Shown one piece after another: positions 32,985-42,384 of a DNA stretch of 54,476 nt. The position numbers were made by a program, and so were the translations under genes. The notes under the pieces were generated by a model that saw nothing but the letters and a program-made list of their open reading frames with translations, had not been told where the DNA came from and did no database searches. Every line of letters starts with the position of its first letter. The stretch's first letter is position 1. Origin of the DNA: an uncultured Paracoccaceae bacterium (lineage in GTDB: Bacteria > Pseudomonadota > Alphaproteobacteria > Rhodobacterales > Rhodobacteraceae); NCBI GenBank assembly GCA_947500005.1, contig CANMQJ010000026.1, forward strand, positions 1 through 54,476, written 5' to 3'.

Positions 32985-33459
32985 CCTCGATCGCTGAGAA
33001 CTGATCCTCGAAATCGCAATTCACCATGAGTTCGCCTGTAAATGCCTCGTCGTAGCTGCGGAGTCTGTCTGTGACTGCGACCCGGGGGTAGCCAAGTTGA
33101 GTGATCAGCCTTGGCATTGCGGCGGCCCTGGACAAGGATGTCGAGCACATCGCCGTTGGCGTCCACGGCCCGCCAAAGCCAATGTTTCGCGCCGTTGATC
33201 GGATCACAACCTCATCAAGATGCCACTTGTCCCTCGGCCGAGACCGGGCACGTCGGATACAGGCGGCAAAATGCGCATCGAAACGATTGACCCAGAGCCG
33301 AATTGCTTCCCGGCTGATAATCGCGCCACGTTCGGCAAGCAGATCCTCGACATCAGCCGTGCTCAGCGCGAACTTTTGGTACGCCCAGACCGCGTAGGCG
33401 ATGATTTCACGAGGGTGACGATAACCCTTCAGGCGCGCCATTGCAGACGGTATTTTCAT
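32985..33459 (-). pseudogene. IS6-family transposase relic with frameshifts
   Basis: The frame from ATG 33459 begins MKIPSAMARLKGYRHPREII and passes through the IS6 helix-turn-helix region and the first catalytic region (DKWHLDEVVI). Two compensating frameshifts follow: KHWLWRAVDANGDVLDILVQ is readable in another phase. The second catalytic segment (PRVAVTDRLRSYDEAF) is reached after a deletion. The region carrying the final Glu is missing. The presumed outer end, with AACAACTTGGCAAT, lies at about 33490 and matches the end of another relic at 47390. Confidence 0.8.
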
Positions 33460-33612
33460 GCACCACCCTATAGCCAAGCGAGTATCGCTGAACAACTTGG
33501 CAATGCCCCTGAACCAAGGAGACCAAGCGGCGGACCAACGTTGTCGGGATATTCCCAGACGAAGCCGCGGTCGCACGTCTGGTCGGCGCCCTGATGCTCG
33601 AGCAAAATGACG

Positions 33613-34979
33613 TGTATGGACCACCTCTTCTTTGCAAGGGATTTATTCGACCATGGCGATACCGGTGCTTGCGGTCGTGTATCCGGCCTTTTGGTGCAGC
33701 GTCACCGCCGCTGGCCTTGATGGTTTCCGCGGTTCGGCCGCCAGACAAATGGACGAGCTCACGTCAGCTCACATCATTTCATGGGCCTTTGCCGAACCCC
33801 GGTTGCCCGGGTCTGCCATCATCGCTTGCTTCCCTCGCAAGCCAGCGCCGCGTCCTGAGCGGCGCCGATCTCTGTCAGGCGGCAGCTTCGAACTCGGCGG
33901 GTTGCCGGTACGTCTCCTCACGCCGGATCATGGCCCAAAGTGCGCGAGCCGTCTTGTGTGCAACGGCCACTGCAGCAACATTGACCGGGCGTCGGCCTAT
34001 CAATGCCTGAAGCCAGGAACGCGGCGTTACACCCCGCCGGAAACTGGTGCCGACCATCGCCCTTGCCATGGATCAACAGCGTTCGCAGATAACGATCGCC
34101 GCCCTTGCTGATCCGTCCGATGCGTTCTCGATTTCCACTCGCTGACATGCGCGGTGTAAGGCCCAGCCACGCCGCGAAGTGGCGTGCAGACTCGAATTGC
34201 GAGGCATCTCCCACCGCGGCGATCAGTGCCGTCGCCGTCAGCGGACCGACGCCTGGCGCCGTGGCGAGACGCTGGCTCGCCTCGCTTGACCTGTGCCAGG
34301 CGAGGATCTCGCGGTCGACGGCGTCGAGCTTCGCCGTCAGTGCATCCAGGTGTTCAAACAGCGCGTCGAGAGCGGCCCGAGCTTCGCGCGGCAGAACCTC
34401 TTCGTTTGCAGCCTCCATGTCCCGCCGGAGGACGCCAACACGACAGATGCCTTTCGCAGCGACAATCCCAAACTCGCTGAGAAGCCCTCGCGCCGAGTTC
34501 ACGCTGGCCGTCCGCTGCCGCACGAGGAGCGATCGCACACGGTGCAATGTCAGCAACCCTTGGCTTTCACGGGACTTGATCGGAACGAACCGCATATTCG
34601 GACGGCCAACAGCTTCGCATATCGCCTCCGCATCCGCCGCGTCCGTCTTGTTCCGCTTTACGTAGGGCTTCGCATATTGCGGCGGTATCAGCCGGACGTC
34701 GTGCCCCAGCTCAACCAGTTCGCGCGCCCAGTGGTGCGCGCTCGAGCATGCCTCCATCCCGACAAGGCAGGGCGGCAATGCTTCGAAGAAGGCCAGCAGG
34801 CCCTGACGCCGTATGCGCCGCTTGAGGATGGGATGTCCGGCGGCATCGACGCCGTGGACCTGGAAAACCGACTTTGCAAGATCGAGACCGATAGTAGTGA
34901 CAGACATGGCTGGCTCCTGGGTTGATTGCGCCGACCAGCCTACGTCGCAACGCTGCCGAAGAGGTGGTCCATGCCATCA
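33613..34979 (-). mobile_element. IS110-family (IS1111-like) insertion sequence
   Basis: The limits follow from the split IS256 gene. The inverted repeats GGACCACCTCTT (33618-33629) and AAGAGGTGGTCC (near 34959-34970) lie just inside the ends, as in the IS1111 group, which has subterminal repeats. Upstream of the transposase only ~70 bases are noncoding, but downstream ~260 bases (33613-33874) are. This matches IS1111-type elements, where a guide ('bridge') RNA is encoded at the right end. Confidence 0.75.
33875..34907 (-). pseudogene. IS110-family transposase with a 2-base deletion
   Basis: From ATG 34907 the protein starts MSVTTIGLDLAKSVFQVHGV with the first acidic residue of the DEDD core. 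ACSSAHHWARELVELGHDVR and KRNKTDAADAEAICEAV carry further catalytic acidic residues. The C-terminal transposase_20 domain (LATAPGVGPLTATALIAAVGDAS) follows. Near 34065 the frame breaks after LLIHG; the true continuation ARAMVGTSFRRGVTPRSWL is in another phase and ends at 33875. Two lost bases explain it. The element is probably immobile. Confidence 0.82.
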
Positions 34980-35289
34980 AGTGGGCGATCACACGGCGCT
35001 ACATGACACTGGAAACCGTCGCCGCCATTTGCGACACTGCCCCCATGGACCCGGCGACAATCGCCGCCCTGTAACCGCGGCCGAAGAGCAAAGTTACACC
35101 ATTTCCCGGGACATTATCCAGCAGACGAACGGACATCGGCCATTTTTGGACCTGCAAAATGTTCCTGCTCTCCGGTAGCAGCCGACCCTCATCGGATTAT
35201 GAAAGTTGCGGCTAACGCCCCGCTTGTTGTGCTGCTCTGCATTCCTCTATACATTTCAGGGTCGCGAGGCTTCAGCCACGGAGGTCTAC

Positions 35290-36669
35290 ATGCCCTGGAG
35301 GGAACTGGAGAAACACGCCGAGGCTAATTCGCTGCAGATCTACCGCACGGTGATCGAGGGCGCGCCGGCTATGCTGTGGCTTGGGGATCCTGCAGGCAAG
35401 TGCGTCTTTCTCAACAAGATGCTGCGTGACTTTTGGGGGGTCCCGCTCGAGGATATCCCTTCTTTCGACTGGACAAACTCGATCCATCCGGATGACGTCG
35501 CCCTGCTCTCTGGCCCGTTTCTCCACGCCATGCAAAACCAGACCGATATGGAGGTCGAGGCGCGATATCGCCGCGCCGATGGCGTGTACCGGCTTCTCAG
35601 GACCTCCGCGCAACCGCGGTTCTCCGAAGAAGGAGATTTCCTCGGAATGGTAGGCGTCAACGCCGACGTAACCGATCAGCGTGAAAGTGAGGAAACACTA
35701 AAGCGGACGATGGACTCTCTCACCCTCGCCACCAACGCGTCGCGGCTGGGTTGGGGCACTTGGGACACTGCAAACGGAACGACCGAGTGGGACGCGCGCG
35801 GTCGCGAAATTCTGGGCTTGGCCCCAAATGAGACGACGGCAGAGGCCTTGTGCCGGAGTGTTCACCCTGAAGATCGGACAGCTGTACGGGGCGAGATCGA
35901 AGCTTGTGTAGAAGGTGATCGCGACTTCGACATCTTGTACCGCGTGTGCCACCCAGACGGGAAGGTGATGCGCGTACATGGAACAGGAAGCCTCCAGAAG
36001 ACGGCGGGGGGAGTGAAGGGAACCGGTCTGGTGCGGGATGTAACGGAACAGGCACGGGAAGAGGAATTCCAACAGCTTGTCATCCAGGAACTTGGGCATC
36101 GGATCAAGAACCTGCTCGGCCTGGTGAACTCGCTCGTCTCCCAGACCCGCGCAACGGGCGATGCGGCAGATTTCAAGGTCACGCTCCAGGGGCGACTTCG
36201 GGCGCTTGCGGCGAGCGTCGGGGTCGTTGCCTACGGATCTTCGGCCAGTACCGACCTCCACGAACTGTCAGAGGCAGTGCTGCGTCCGTACCTCCTCGAC
36301 CGACCGGACAGCATCCGGGTTTCCGGTCCGCGCGCCCGCTTGCCGGAGCGCTATGGACGGATCTTCGGGCTGGCCCTGCACGAGCTGACAACAAACGCGG
36401 TCAAATACGGCGCGCTGTCATGTTCCCACGGCCGTGTCGACCTCAACTGGGATTTCCGCAACGATGCCGACTGCAGCCGTCTGCAGGTGGTGTGGTCCGA
36501 GACAGGTGGGCCGGCCGTAAAGCCTCCTTCGCAGCAAGGATTCGGCTCGCGTCTGCTGCAAGAACTTGTCGCGATGGAAACCGGAGCCCGGGCGCAGCTC
36601 AACTTCGAGCCCACCGGTATCCAATACAGCCTGGACCTTCCCATCGAGCGCCCCTCCTGCAATCCCTAG
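35290..36669 (+). CDS. PAS-PAS HWE-family sensor histidine kinase
   Basis: A 459-residue cytoplasmic sensor kinase. Two PAS domains occupy about residues 14-130 (VIEGAPAMLWLGDPAGKCVFLN) and 145-255. The HWE/HisKA_2 phospho-acceptor is H270 in QELGHRIKNLLGLVNSLVSQ. The ATPase domain has the conserved ALHELTTNAVKYGAL (N-box) and QGFGSRLLQELVAMETG. No membrane segment. ATG 35290 has GGAGG upstream; an earlier in-frame start lies in unconserved sequence. HWE kinases in alphaproteobacteria often feed light or general stress responses; the output partner is not encoded next to it. Confidence 0.9.
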   Translation: MPWRELEKHAEANSLQIYRTVIEGAPAMLWLGDPAGKCVFLNKMLRDFWGVPLEDIPSFDWTNSIHPDDVALLSGPFLHAMQNQTDMEVEARYRRADGVYRLLRTSAQPRFSEEGDFLGMVGVNADVTDQRESEETLKRTMDSLTLATNASRLGWGTWDTANGTTEWDARGREILGLAPNETTAEALCRSVHPEDRTAVRGEIEACVEGDRDFDILYRVCHPDGKVMRVHGTGSLQKTAGGVKGTGLVRDVTEQAREEEFQQLVIQELGHRIKNLLGLVNSLVSQTRATGDAADFKVTLQGRLRALAASVGVVAYGSSASTDLHELSEAVLRPYLLDRPDSIRVSGPRARLPERYGRIFGLALHELTTNAVKYGALSCSHGRVDLNWDFRNDADCSRLQVVWSETGGPAVKPPSQQGFGSRLLQELVAMETGARAQLNFEPTGIQYSLDLPIERPSCNP

Positions 36670-37197
36670 CGGAAGAAGTCCTGATAGAGGCATGCGCACC
36701 AAGGCCGCACGCGCATTCCTGTCGCGAGCTGGCGTTTCGTCCATGCCGGTCCATGAACTGATGCGGCTCTCTAATCGCTTTTCTCGTCTCAAGCTCTACT
36801 CCTCTGACTGCTTGTCTGCCGGATGCAAGGTTGCCTCCGCGGTCGGCATGGGCCGCCGCATGTTGGACGTCGCGGGAAGAGCCTTCAATGTGGATGACGC
36901 ACTCTGTCTGAACAACGGTGCAACCCCATCAACGGAACGGTCTGGCCCACGTCCCCGCAGGGAGGGACGCCTCAATATCTCGGAACCCGAACGCTATCCG
37001 CTTGAGGTTGGGTTGCGACCCTTGGTTGGGGGCGATGACCATCTCTGCGAACGCGATGGCCGGCGCGACACCCCCGAGCACTGGCTCGAAGGCTCAGAAA
37101 GCGTCTTGACCCGGAGGGCCCCCGGCCCGGAGAACGTGACCTGAAATCCGGCTTCGTTGCCATCGTTCGGAGGGTTCGCTATGATTCTGAAAAAAGG
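36670..37197. other. Intergenic region without a supported gene
   Basis: 528 bases between the HWE kinase and the methanogen-output-domain gene. No reading frame here looks like a protein family, and no clear terminator, RNA gene or repeat was found. Its composition is slightly less GC-rich than that of its neighbours in 36770-36830. Confidence 0.5.
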
Positions 37198-37770
37198 ATG
37201 GGGGATCCCGGCGTGAGCGAGCCCGAAGAAAATACGCGGAACGCCGCCCAGAGGGTGCGCCAGGCGGATGTGCCCATGGACGCGGATGTATTTATCCGGC
37301 AGACTCTGAGGGACTTGGCCGGAGTTCTTCAGACAGTCATCGGCCTGGAAGAAGCGCGTGGCTTCATCTCGATCGTGGGCGCGCGGCTCGGTGATCGGTT
37401 CAATTCCCTTTACCGGTCCGCACTCCGCAAGGAACGCCTCGACCGTGAAGAGGTCGCAGAAGTACTTGTCGATCTGAAGCGCCGGATCGGAGGCGACTTC
37501 TACGTCGTCGAAGCCACGGATGAGAAGATCGTGCTGGGCAACCGGCAATGTCCGTTCGGCGACTTCGTCAACGACCGCCCGGGCCTCTGCATGATGACCT
37601 CGAACGTCTTCGGACGCGTGACGGCGGAGAACCTTGGCTACGCCAAGGTCCAGATCGAGGAGGCCATCGCGGAAGGCTGGTCGGGATGTCGTGTCGTCGT
37701 GTATTTTGACCGCCTCGGCGAGGCCTATGATGCGCCAGGGCGGGAATATTACAGAGTCGAAGGCCATTGA
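37198..37770 (+). CDS. Methanogen output domain 1-containing protein
   Basis: A 190-residue protein with a domain I recognise as the methanogen output domain (MetOD1 type), named for its presence in archaeal sensors: DFYVVEATDEKIVLGNRQCPFGD, then PGLCMMTSNVFGRVTAENLGYAKVQIEEAI. Two conserved Cys residues could bind a metal or sense redox state. Helical N-terminus, no membrane segment. The start is uncertain: ATG 37198, or GTG 37213 with GGGGGA at a better distance. The stop overlaps the start of the large hybrid kinase (TGATG), so the two are co-translated and likely act in one pathway. Confidence 0.8.
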   Translation: MGDPGVSEPEENTRNAAQRVRQADVPMDADVFIRQTLRDLAGVLQTVIGLEEARGFISIVGARLGDRFNSLYRSALRKERLDREEVAEVLVDLKRRIGGDFYVVEATDEKIVLGNRQCPFGDFVNDRPGLCMMTSNVFGRVTAENLGYAKVQIEEAIAEGWSGCRVVVYFDRLGEAYDAPGREYYRVEGH

Positions 37771-40700
37771 TGAAACGCACGCTACTGCGCGCATTTGCTG
37801 ATGCAACGCCGGACCCGATACTGATCCTCGACCAGCGGGCCCGGGTTCTGGAATACAGTCCACCGGCCACCGAACTCCTACCCGATTCACTCCCGGAAAT
37901 ACGGGACCTTGCCCTTGGTCAAATTTTTGACCTCACCCAGGATATCGAACGAGATATCATCGAACGCGGGCTTGCCCGAAAATCGCCTTCACCCGTGAGG
38001 TTGGTACCGGGCGACCGATCGGCGATCACACAATCCCTGCATGGCGAGGTGTGGCGGCTGGGTGGAGAACATCGCAGCTGGGTCGGGCTCCGGTTCCATA
38101 CGCGTTCGCAGCAGATCGAGGCATTCCGCGAGTTGACCGAGCGCCTCGACAGGGTCACCAGTGCGCTTCGGGAAAGAGATGCCGCGTTGCGCTCGTTGCG
38201 GGCGAAAGAGGATGAAGCCCGCCGCGTGGAGGCCGCCGCGCGGATCGGTTCGTGGCGGTGCGCGAAAGGCGAGTCGGTTCTGCGCCTGTCGGAGCAGGCC
38301 CGAAAGCTTATCTGCCCGGATTCCGACAGTACGACGCTTGCGATCGCGGCCTATGTCGAGCAAGCGCATTACGCCGATCAGGACCGCCTCCTGACCTTTT
38401 TCAAGAAAGTGGGATCTGATCCGGTTTCCGCTGAGATAGAGCATGGGCTCGTCATTGATGTCGATGGCGAGAGTATCGAGCGGAATGCCTGGCTCGGCGT
38501 CGAGCCGGAGCATGACGAGGACGGAACCTTCCTTGGCCATCTCGGATTCATCCAGGACCTCTCTGAGCTTCACAAGGCACGAAAGGAACTCGACGAGATC
38601 CGGCGGCTCCGCGACCTGAACGAACGCATCCTCGACTCCGTTGGTGAGGGAATCTACGGCCTCTCGCCGGATGGTGAGACCACCTTCGTGAACCGGGCGG
38701 CTGAGCATATCCTCGGCTGGGAAGCGCAGGAATTGCTCGGGAAACCACAACACGACCTGATCCACCATAGCCGAGCGGATGGGAGCGCTTTCCCAGAGGA
38801 TGCCTGCCCGATTTCGGCGACACGTGCCGACGGAAAGGTGCGTCACGTGGACGATGATGTCTTCTGGCGAAAAGACGGGACACTGATACCGGTATCTTAC
38901 ACGGTGACGTCGCTGGCAGACCGGGGAGAAGGCGGGGGCGTGGTCGTGTCGTTTCGTGACAACACGCACCGTGTGACGCGAGAGCGGGAATTGAAAGATA
39001 CGCGAGACCGTCTCGCGGAAGCACATGACCGGGCCGCGCGCGAGCGCGATCTCCTGCTCTCGCTCGGCCGCCGGCTTATCGATGCCCGGGATCTCGATGG
39101 GGTGGTGCGGGGTTCGCTCAGCGAGATCTCCAAATGGCTCTATGACCAGGACGCTTACGCCGAGGCCTGGGTGGCGAACACGGATGCCGAGCCGGGCTGG
39201 CGCCTGCATGAGAGTTGGGTTGGCGATCGAAGCCGATTCCGGGACTTCAGGGATGCAACGATAGACCTGGCCCAGGGTGAGCTTCCGGCCTTCGTCGCCC
39301 GCGCTGCCGCAGCAGCATCGCCGCAATGGATCGTGGATGTCTCGAGCGCCACGGCGACGGAATTTACACGCGCCTATCAGGCAAGGGCCTGCGGACTGCG
39401 TACCACGTTTTCTCTGCCTGTACGTGATCGGGACGATACCCAGGCCATCCTGGTTTTTGCTCTCCCCGACTGTCGTGCCAATGACGCTGATTTTACCGAG
39501 TTGATGGAGGCGGTCTCGAACCAGGTCTCCGCCGCCTTTCGCGCGAAGCTCGACGAACGCGACCTCAAGGAGAGCGAAGAACGATTCCGGACCATCGTCG
39601 AAAACCTGCCCGTACCACTGGTGATCACGCGACGCGACAAGCCAGGTCAGCTCTTCGTCAACAAGCCCGCCGAGAAGCTTGTTCGCCATCAGCAGGAGGC
39701 CGAGGACCTTGGTACCGCAACGGTGCGCTACGCCGAGCCCGGCGCGCGCGACACGCTCTGGGCGAAGCTTGAAAAGGAAGGGAGGCTGGATCGCTACCCG
39801 GTCGAGTTCCTTCAAGACGATGGTGCGAGGATCGAAGCGGAGGTAACATCGAGGCCGCTGACGTTCGCTGGGCAGGACGCGCTGTGCACAATAATCATGG
39901 ACGTGACGGAAGCACGGACCCTCGCCCGCGACCTGCAATTACGCAACAAGGATTTGAGCGAGACCCAGCGCGCCGCGAAAATCGGCCAGTGGAGCTGGCG
40001 GCAGGGTGATCCGGGCGCGGAAATCTCGGTGGAAACCGCGCGCCTGCTTGGACTGGACCCGGACCGGGGATACTACTCCATTGATGAACTGGCGCACTGC
40101 GTCGCACCCGTCGATCGGGTGCGGGTCCGCCGGGCTATCCGGGACCTGTTCCGAGAGGGGCAGCCCCTGAACATCCGGCACGGAACGATGACCGAGGAGC
40201 AGGAGATCCATATGTCGGGGCAACCCGAATTCGACGAAACCGGCACGGTGGTGCGCGTGCAGGGGTTTTCGCAGGATGTCACCGAACTTGCCGAGGCTCA
40301 CCGACGACTGCGCAATGACAGCCAGTTTCTGGAGGCGCTTCTCGACAATCTCGGTGAAAGCATCATCGCCTGCGATTCATCGGGGCAGTTTCGGTTGTTC
40401 AACAAGGTTGCCGAACGAACCCATGGCCCGCTCAAGCTCGGCGCGTCGCTCACGGACATAGCGGACGAGGGGCGTGTGTTCGACTCGGACGGCGCGACGC
40501 CGATAGCGACCGAGGAACTGCCCCTGAGCCGCGCTTTCTTCAAGGGCGAGCAGATCCGCGATCAAATGCTGGTCATCAGGCGCGACAATGGTTCTGACAC
40601 GCGGCTGATATGCAATGCGCAGCCTATCCTGGATGATACGGGGCGCAAACTCGGCGCTGTTGTGGTGCAGCGGGACATTTCCGAACAGCATGCCCTGAAG

Positions 40701-42251
40701 GAGGCGGCCAGACAGCGGGAGGGCGATTTCGAGCGGATGTTCAACGCCTCGCGAGAGGGAACATTCCTTGTCCATCCGGACGGCACCATCCGCGAGGCCA
40801 ACCGGGCTGCGTGCGAAATGCATGGCTTCAAACTCGGCGACCTGAACGGGCTTCATGCCTCGATGCTTGTCCATCCGGACCACGCGCAAGAGCTCACCAA
40901 GTTCCTTGAGCGGACGCAGTCCGGAGAAACCTATTTCGCGGAATTGAGAGATATCCGGAGAGACGGGAGCGAATTCCCGGTCGAGGTCGTCGGGGCACCG
41001 ATTGAGCTGGCTGGCAGACGACTGTCCATCGCCACCGTTCGCGACATCACGGAGCGCAAACAGCTTCAGGACCAGGCGGTTCAGGCGCAACGGATGGAAG
41101 CCGTCGGCCAGCTCACGGGGGGAGTGGCGCACGACTTCAACAACCTCCTCCAGGCGATCATGATGAACCTGGATTTTCTCGAGTCGGGCGCGGCCGGACC
41201 GGAGGATGCGAAACGAACGCTCGAGACGACGATGGATGCGGTTGAAAAGGGGGCAGAGCTGATCCAGCAGATGCTGGCGTTCTCCCGTCGCCAGACACTC
41301 GCCCCGAAATGGGCCGACATCAATTCCATCGTCTTGGGCATGCTGCCGCTTCTGAGACGTTCCGCCGGAGAGGCGGTAGAGGTCATCTGGACCCCTTCGG
41401 AAGCGACGACCGAGGTCTTGCTGGACCAGGTCCAGTTCGAGAGCATGCTACTCAACCTAACGGTCAATGCGCGGGACGCGATGCCGAATGGAGGGCGGCT
41501 TGAAATCGAGTCCTCGATCTTCGAGATGTCGCATAAAGACCGGGAGCGGCGAGTGGCATTTAATCCCGAACAGGCCGATCTCGCGACTGGATCATACGCC
41601 CGGTTGCGCGTGCGCGACAACGGCGTGGGCATCCCGGCTGACATCCTCGAGAAGATCTTTGAGCCGTTCTTCACCACAAAGGAAGTCGGCAAGGGGGCCG
41701 GTCTCGGGCTGGCGATGGCCTTCGGCTTCGTGCGTCAGTCAAACGGGTTTATCACCGTCCAATCCGAAGTGGGCAAGGGAACCGAATTCCGGATCCACTT
41801 CCCGTTGAACAAGAAGGCGCGAAATACCGGCATGATTGAACAGGATCAGAGCAGAAAAACCGAGTTGCCCGGCGGCACAGAGACAATCCTCGTCGTGGAT
41901 GACAATGACGCCGTACGGGAGAGTGTTGAGCTGCGCCTGGACTCCCTTGGCTACCGCGTCGTTTCTGCGCGGGATGTCAACGAGGCGATCGAAACGCTTG
42001 AGAAGAACCCGAATATCGAACTCGTGTTCTCGGACGTCGTGATGCCAGGCGGCCTGTCCGGCATCGACCTCGCGAAGATGCTGCAGGAACGGTCCCCGCG
42101 CATCGCGGTGATCCTGACATCAGGCTTCGGAGGTGACGCCCTGGAGCGCATCGAAGGTATTCAGGCCGAGATCCTCAAGAAGCCCTATAGAACGAAGGAA
42201 CTGGCAACCCGAATCCGGAATGCTTTGGACGCGAGGCAGGATGAACGCTGA
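37770..42251 (+). CDS. Multi-PAS hybrid sensor histidine kinase with receiver domain
   Basis: A 1493-residue soluble hybrid kinase. I read about seven PAS-like domains: ~10-95, 150-265, 285-400 (LDSVGEGIYGLSPDGETTFVN), 600-710, 720-850, 855-960 and 965-1085. A GAF-like domain lies at ~425-590. The HisKA box has H1121 in GGVAHDFNNLLQ. The ATPase domain shows LTVNARDAMPNGG, DNGVGIP and GAGLGLAMAFGFV. A C-terminal receiver domain carries the phospho-acceptor D1422 in VFSDVVMPGG. Start ATG 37770 overlaps the upstream stop by one base. This architecture suggests integration of several cytoplasmic signals; the output is unknown. Confidence 0.92.
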   Translation: MKRTLLRAFADATPDPILILDQRARVLEYSPPATELLPDSLPEIRDLALGQIFDLTQDIERDIIERGLARKSPSPVRLVPGDRSAITQSLHGEVWRLGGEHRSWVGLRFHTRSQQIEAFRELTERLDRVTSALRERDAALRSLRAKEDEARRVEAAARIGSWRCAKGESVLRLSEQARKLICPDSDSTTLAIAAYVEQAHYADQDRLLTFFKKVGSDPVSAEIEHGLVIDVDGESIERNAWLGVEPEHDEDGTFLGHLGFIQDLSELHKARKELDEIRRLRDLNERILDSVGEGIYGLSPDGETTFVNRAAEHILGWEAQELLGKPQHDLIHHSRADGSAFPEDACPISATRADGKVRHVDDDVFWRKDGTLIPVSYTVTSLADRGEGGGVVVSFRDNTHRVTRERELKDTRDRLAEAHDRAARERDLLLSLGRRLIDARDLDGVVRGSLSEISKWLYDQDAYAEAWVANTDAEPGWRLHESWVGDRSRFRDFRDATIDLAQGELPAFVARAAAAASPQWIVDVSSATATEFTRAYQARACGLRTTFSLPVRDRDDTQAILVFALPDCRANDADFTELMEAVSNQVSAAFRAKLDERDLKESEERFRTIVENLPVPLVITRRDKPGQLFVNKPAEKLVRHQQEAEDLGTATVRYAEPGARDTLWAKLEKEGRLDRYPVEFLQDDGARIEAEVTSRPLTFAGQDALCTIIMDVTEARTLARDLQLRNKDLSETQRAAKIGQWSWRQGDPGAEISVETARLLGLDPDRGYYSIDELAHCVAPVDRVRVRRAIRDLFREGQPLNIRHGTMTEEQEIHMSGQPEFDETGTVVRVQGFSQDVTELAEAHRRLRNDSQFLEALLDNLGESIIACDSSGQFRLFNKVAERTHGPLKLGASLTDIADEGRVFDSDGATPIATEELPLSRAFFKGEQIRDQMLVIRRDNGSDTRLICNAQPILDDTGRKLGAVVVQRDISEQHALKEAARQREGDFERMFNASREGTFLVHPDGTIREANRAACEMHGFKLGDLNGLHASMLVHPDHAQELTKFLERTQSGETYFAELRDIRRDGSEFPVEVVGAPIELAGRRLSIATVRDITERKQLQDQAVQAQRMEAVGQLTGGVAHDFNNLLQAIMMNLDFLESGAAGPEDAKRTLETTMDAVEKGAELIQQMLAFSRRQTLAPKWADINSIVLGMLPLLRRSAGEAVEVIWTPSEATTEVLLDQVQFESMLLNLTVNARDAMPNGGRLEIESSIFEMSHKDRERRVAFNPEQADLATGSYARLRVRDNGVGIPADILEKIFEPFFTTKEVGKGAGLGLAMAFGFVRQSNGFITVQSEVGKGTEFRIHFPLNKKARNTGMIEQDQSRKTELPGGTETILVVDDNDAVRESVELRLDSLGYRVVSARDVNEAIETLEKNPNIELVFSDVVMPGGLSGIDLAKMLQERSPRIAVILTSGFGGDALERIEGIQAEILKKPYRTKELATRIRNALDARQDER

Positions 42252-42384
42252 TTGGCCGGCGGCGCGCCTTCAGGCCGGATCGCGGCCCCGGTCGAGCCTG
42301 AGGATCGCTTGATGCGCATGATAGGTTGCGCATCCCTCTCAAAGTCGGACACGGGCGCCGCACGCACGACGCCGAAAGGGAAAC

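Larger units (their letters stand above)
33531..35074 (+). pseudogene. IS256-family transposase 3' end, split by an IS110-type element
   Basis: Bases 33531-33612 read TNVVGIFPDEAAVARLVGAL then MLEQND, and 34980-35074 resume WAITRRYMTLETVAAICD and stop at 35072. Together these are the last ~55 codons of an IS256-family (Mutator-type) transposase. They are interrupted exactly after the codon for Asp by the element at 33613-34979. The 5' part of the gene is lost at the junction with the IS6 relic. Confidence 0.8.

Noticed and set aside
37989..39938. Minus-strand frame of about 650 codons opposite the hybrid kinase
   Set aside because: No recognisable family and Arg/His/Gly-rich composition; the plus strand encodes clear PAS and GAF domains.
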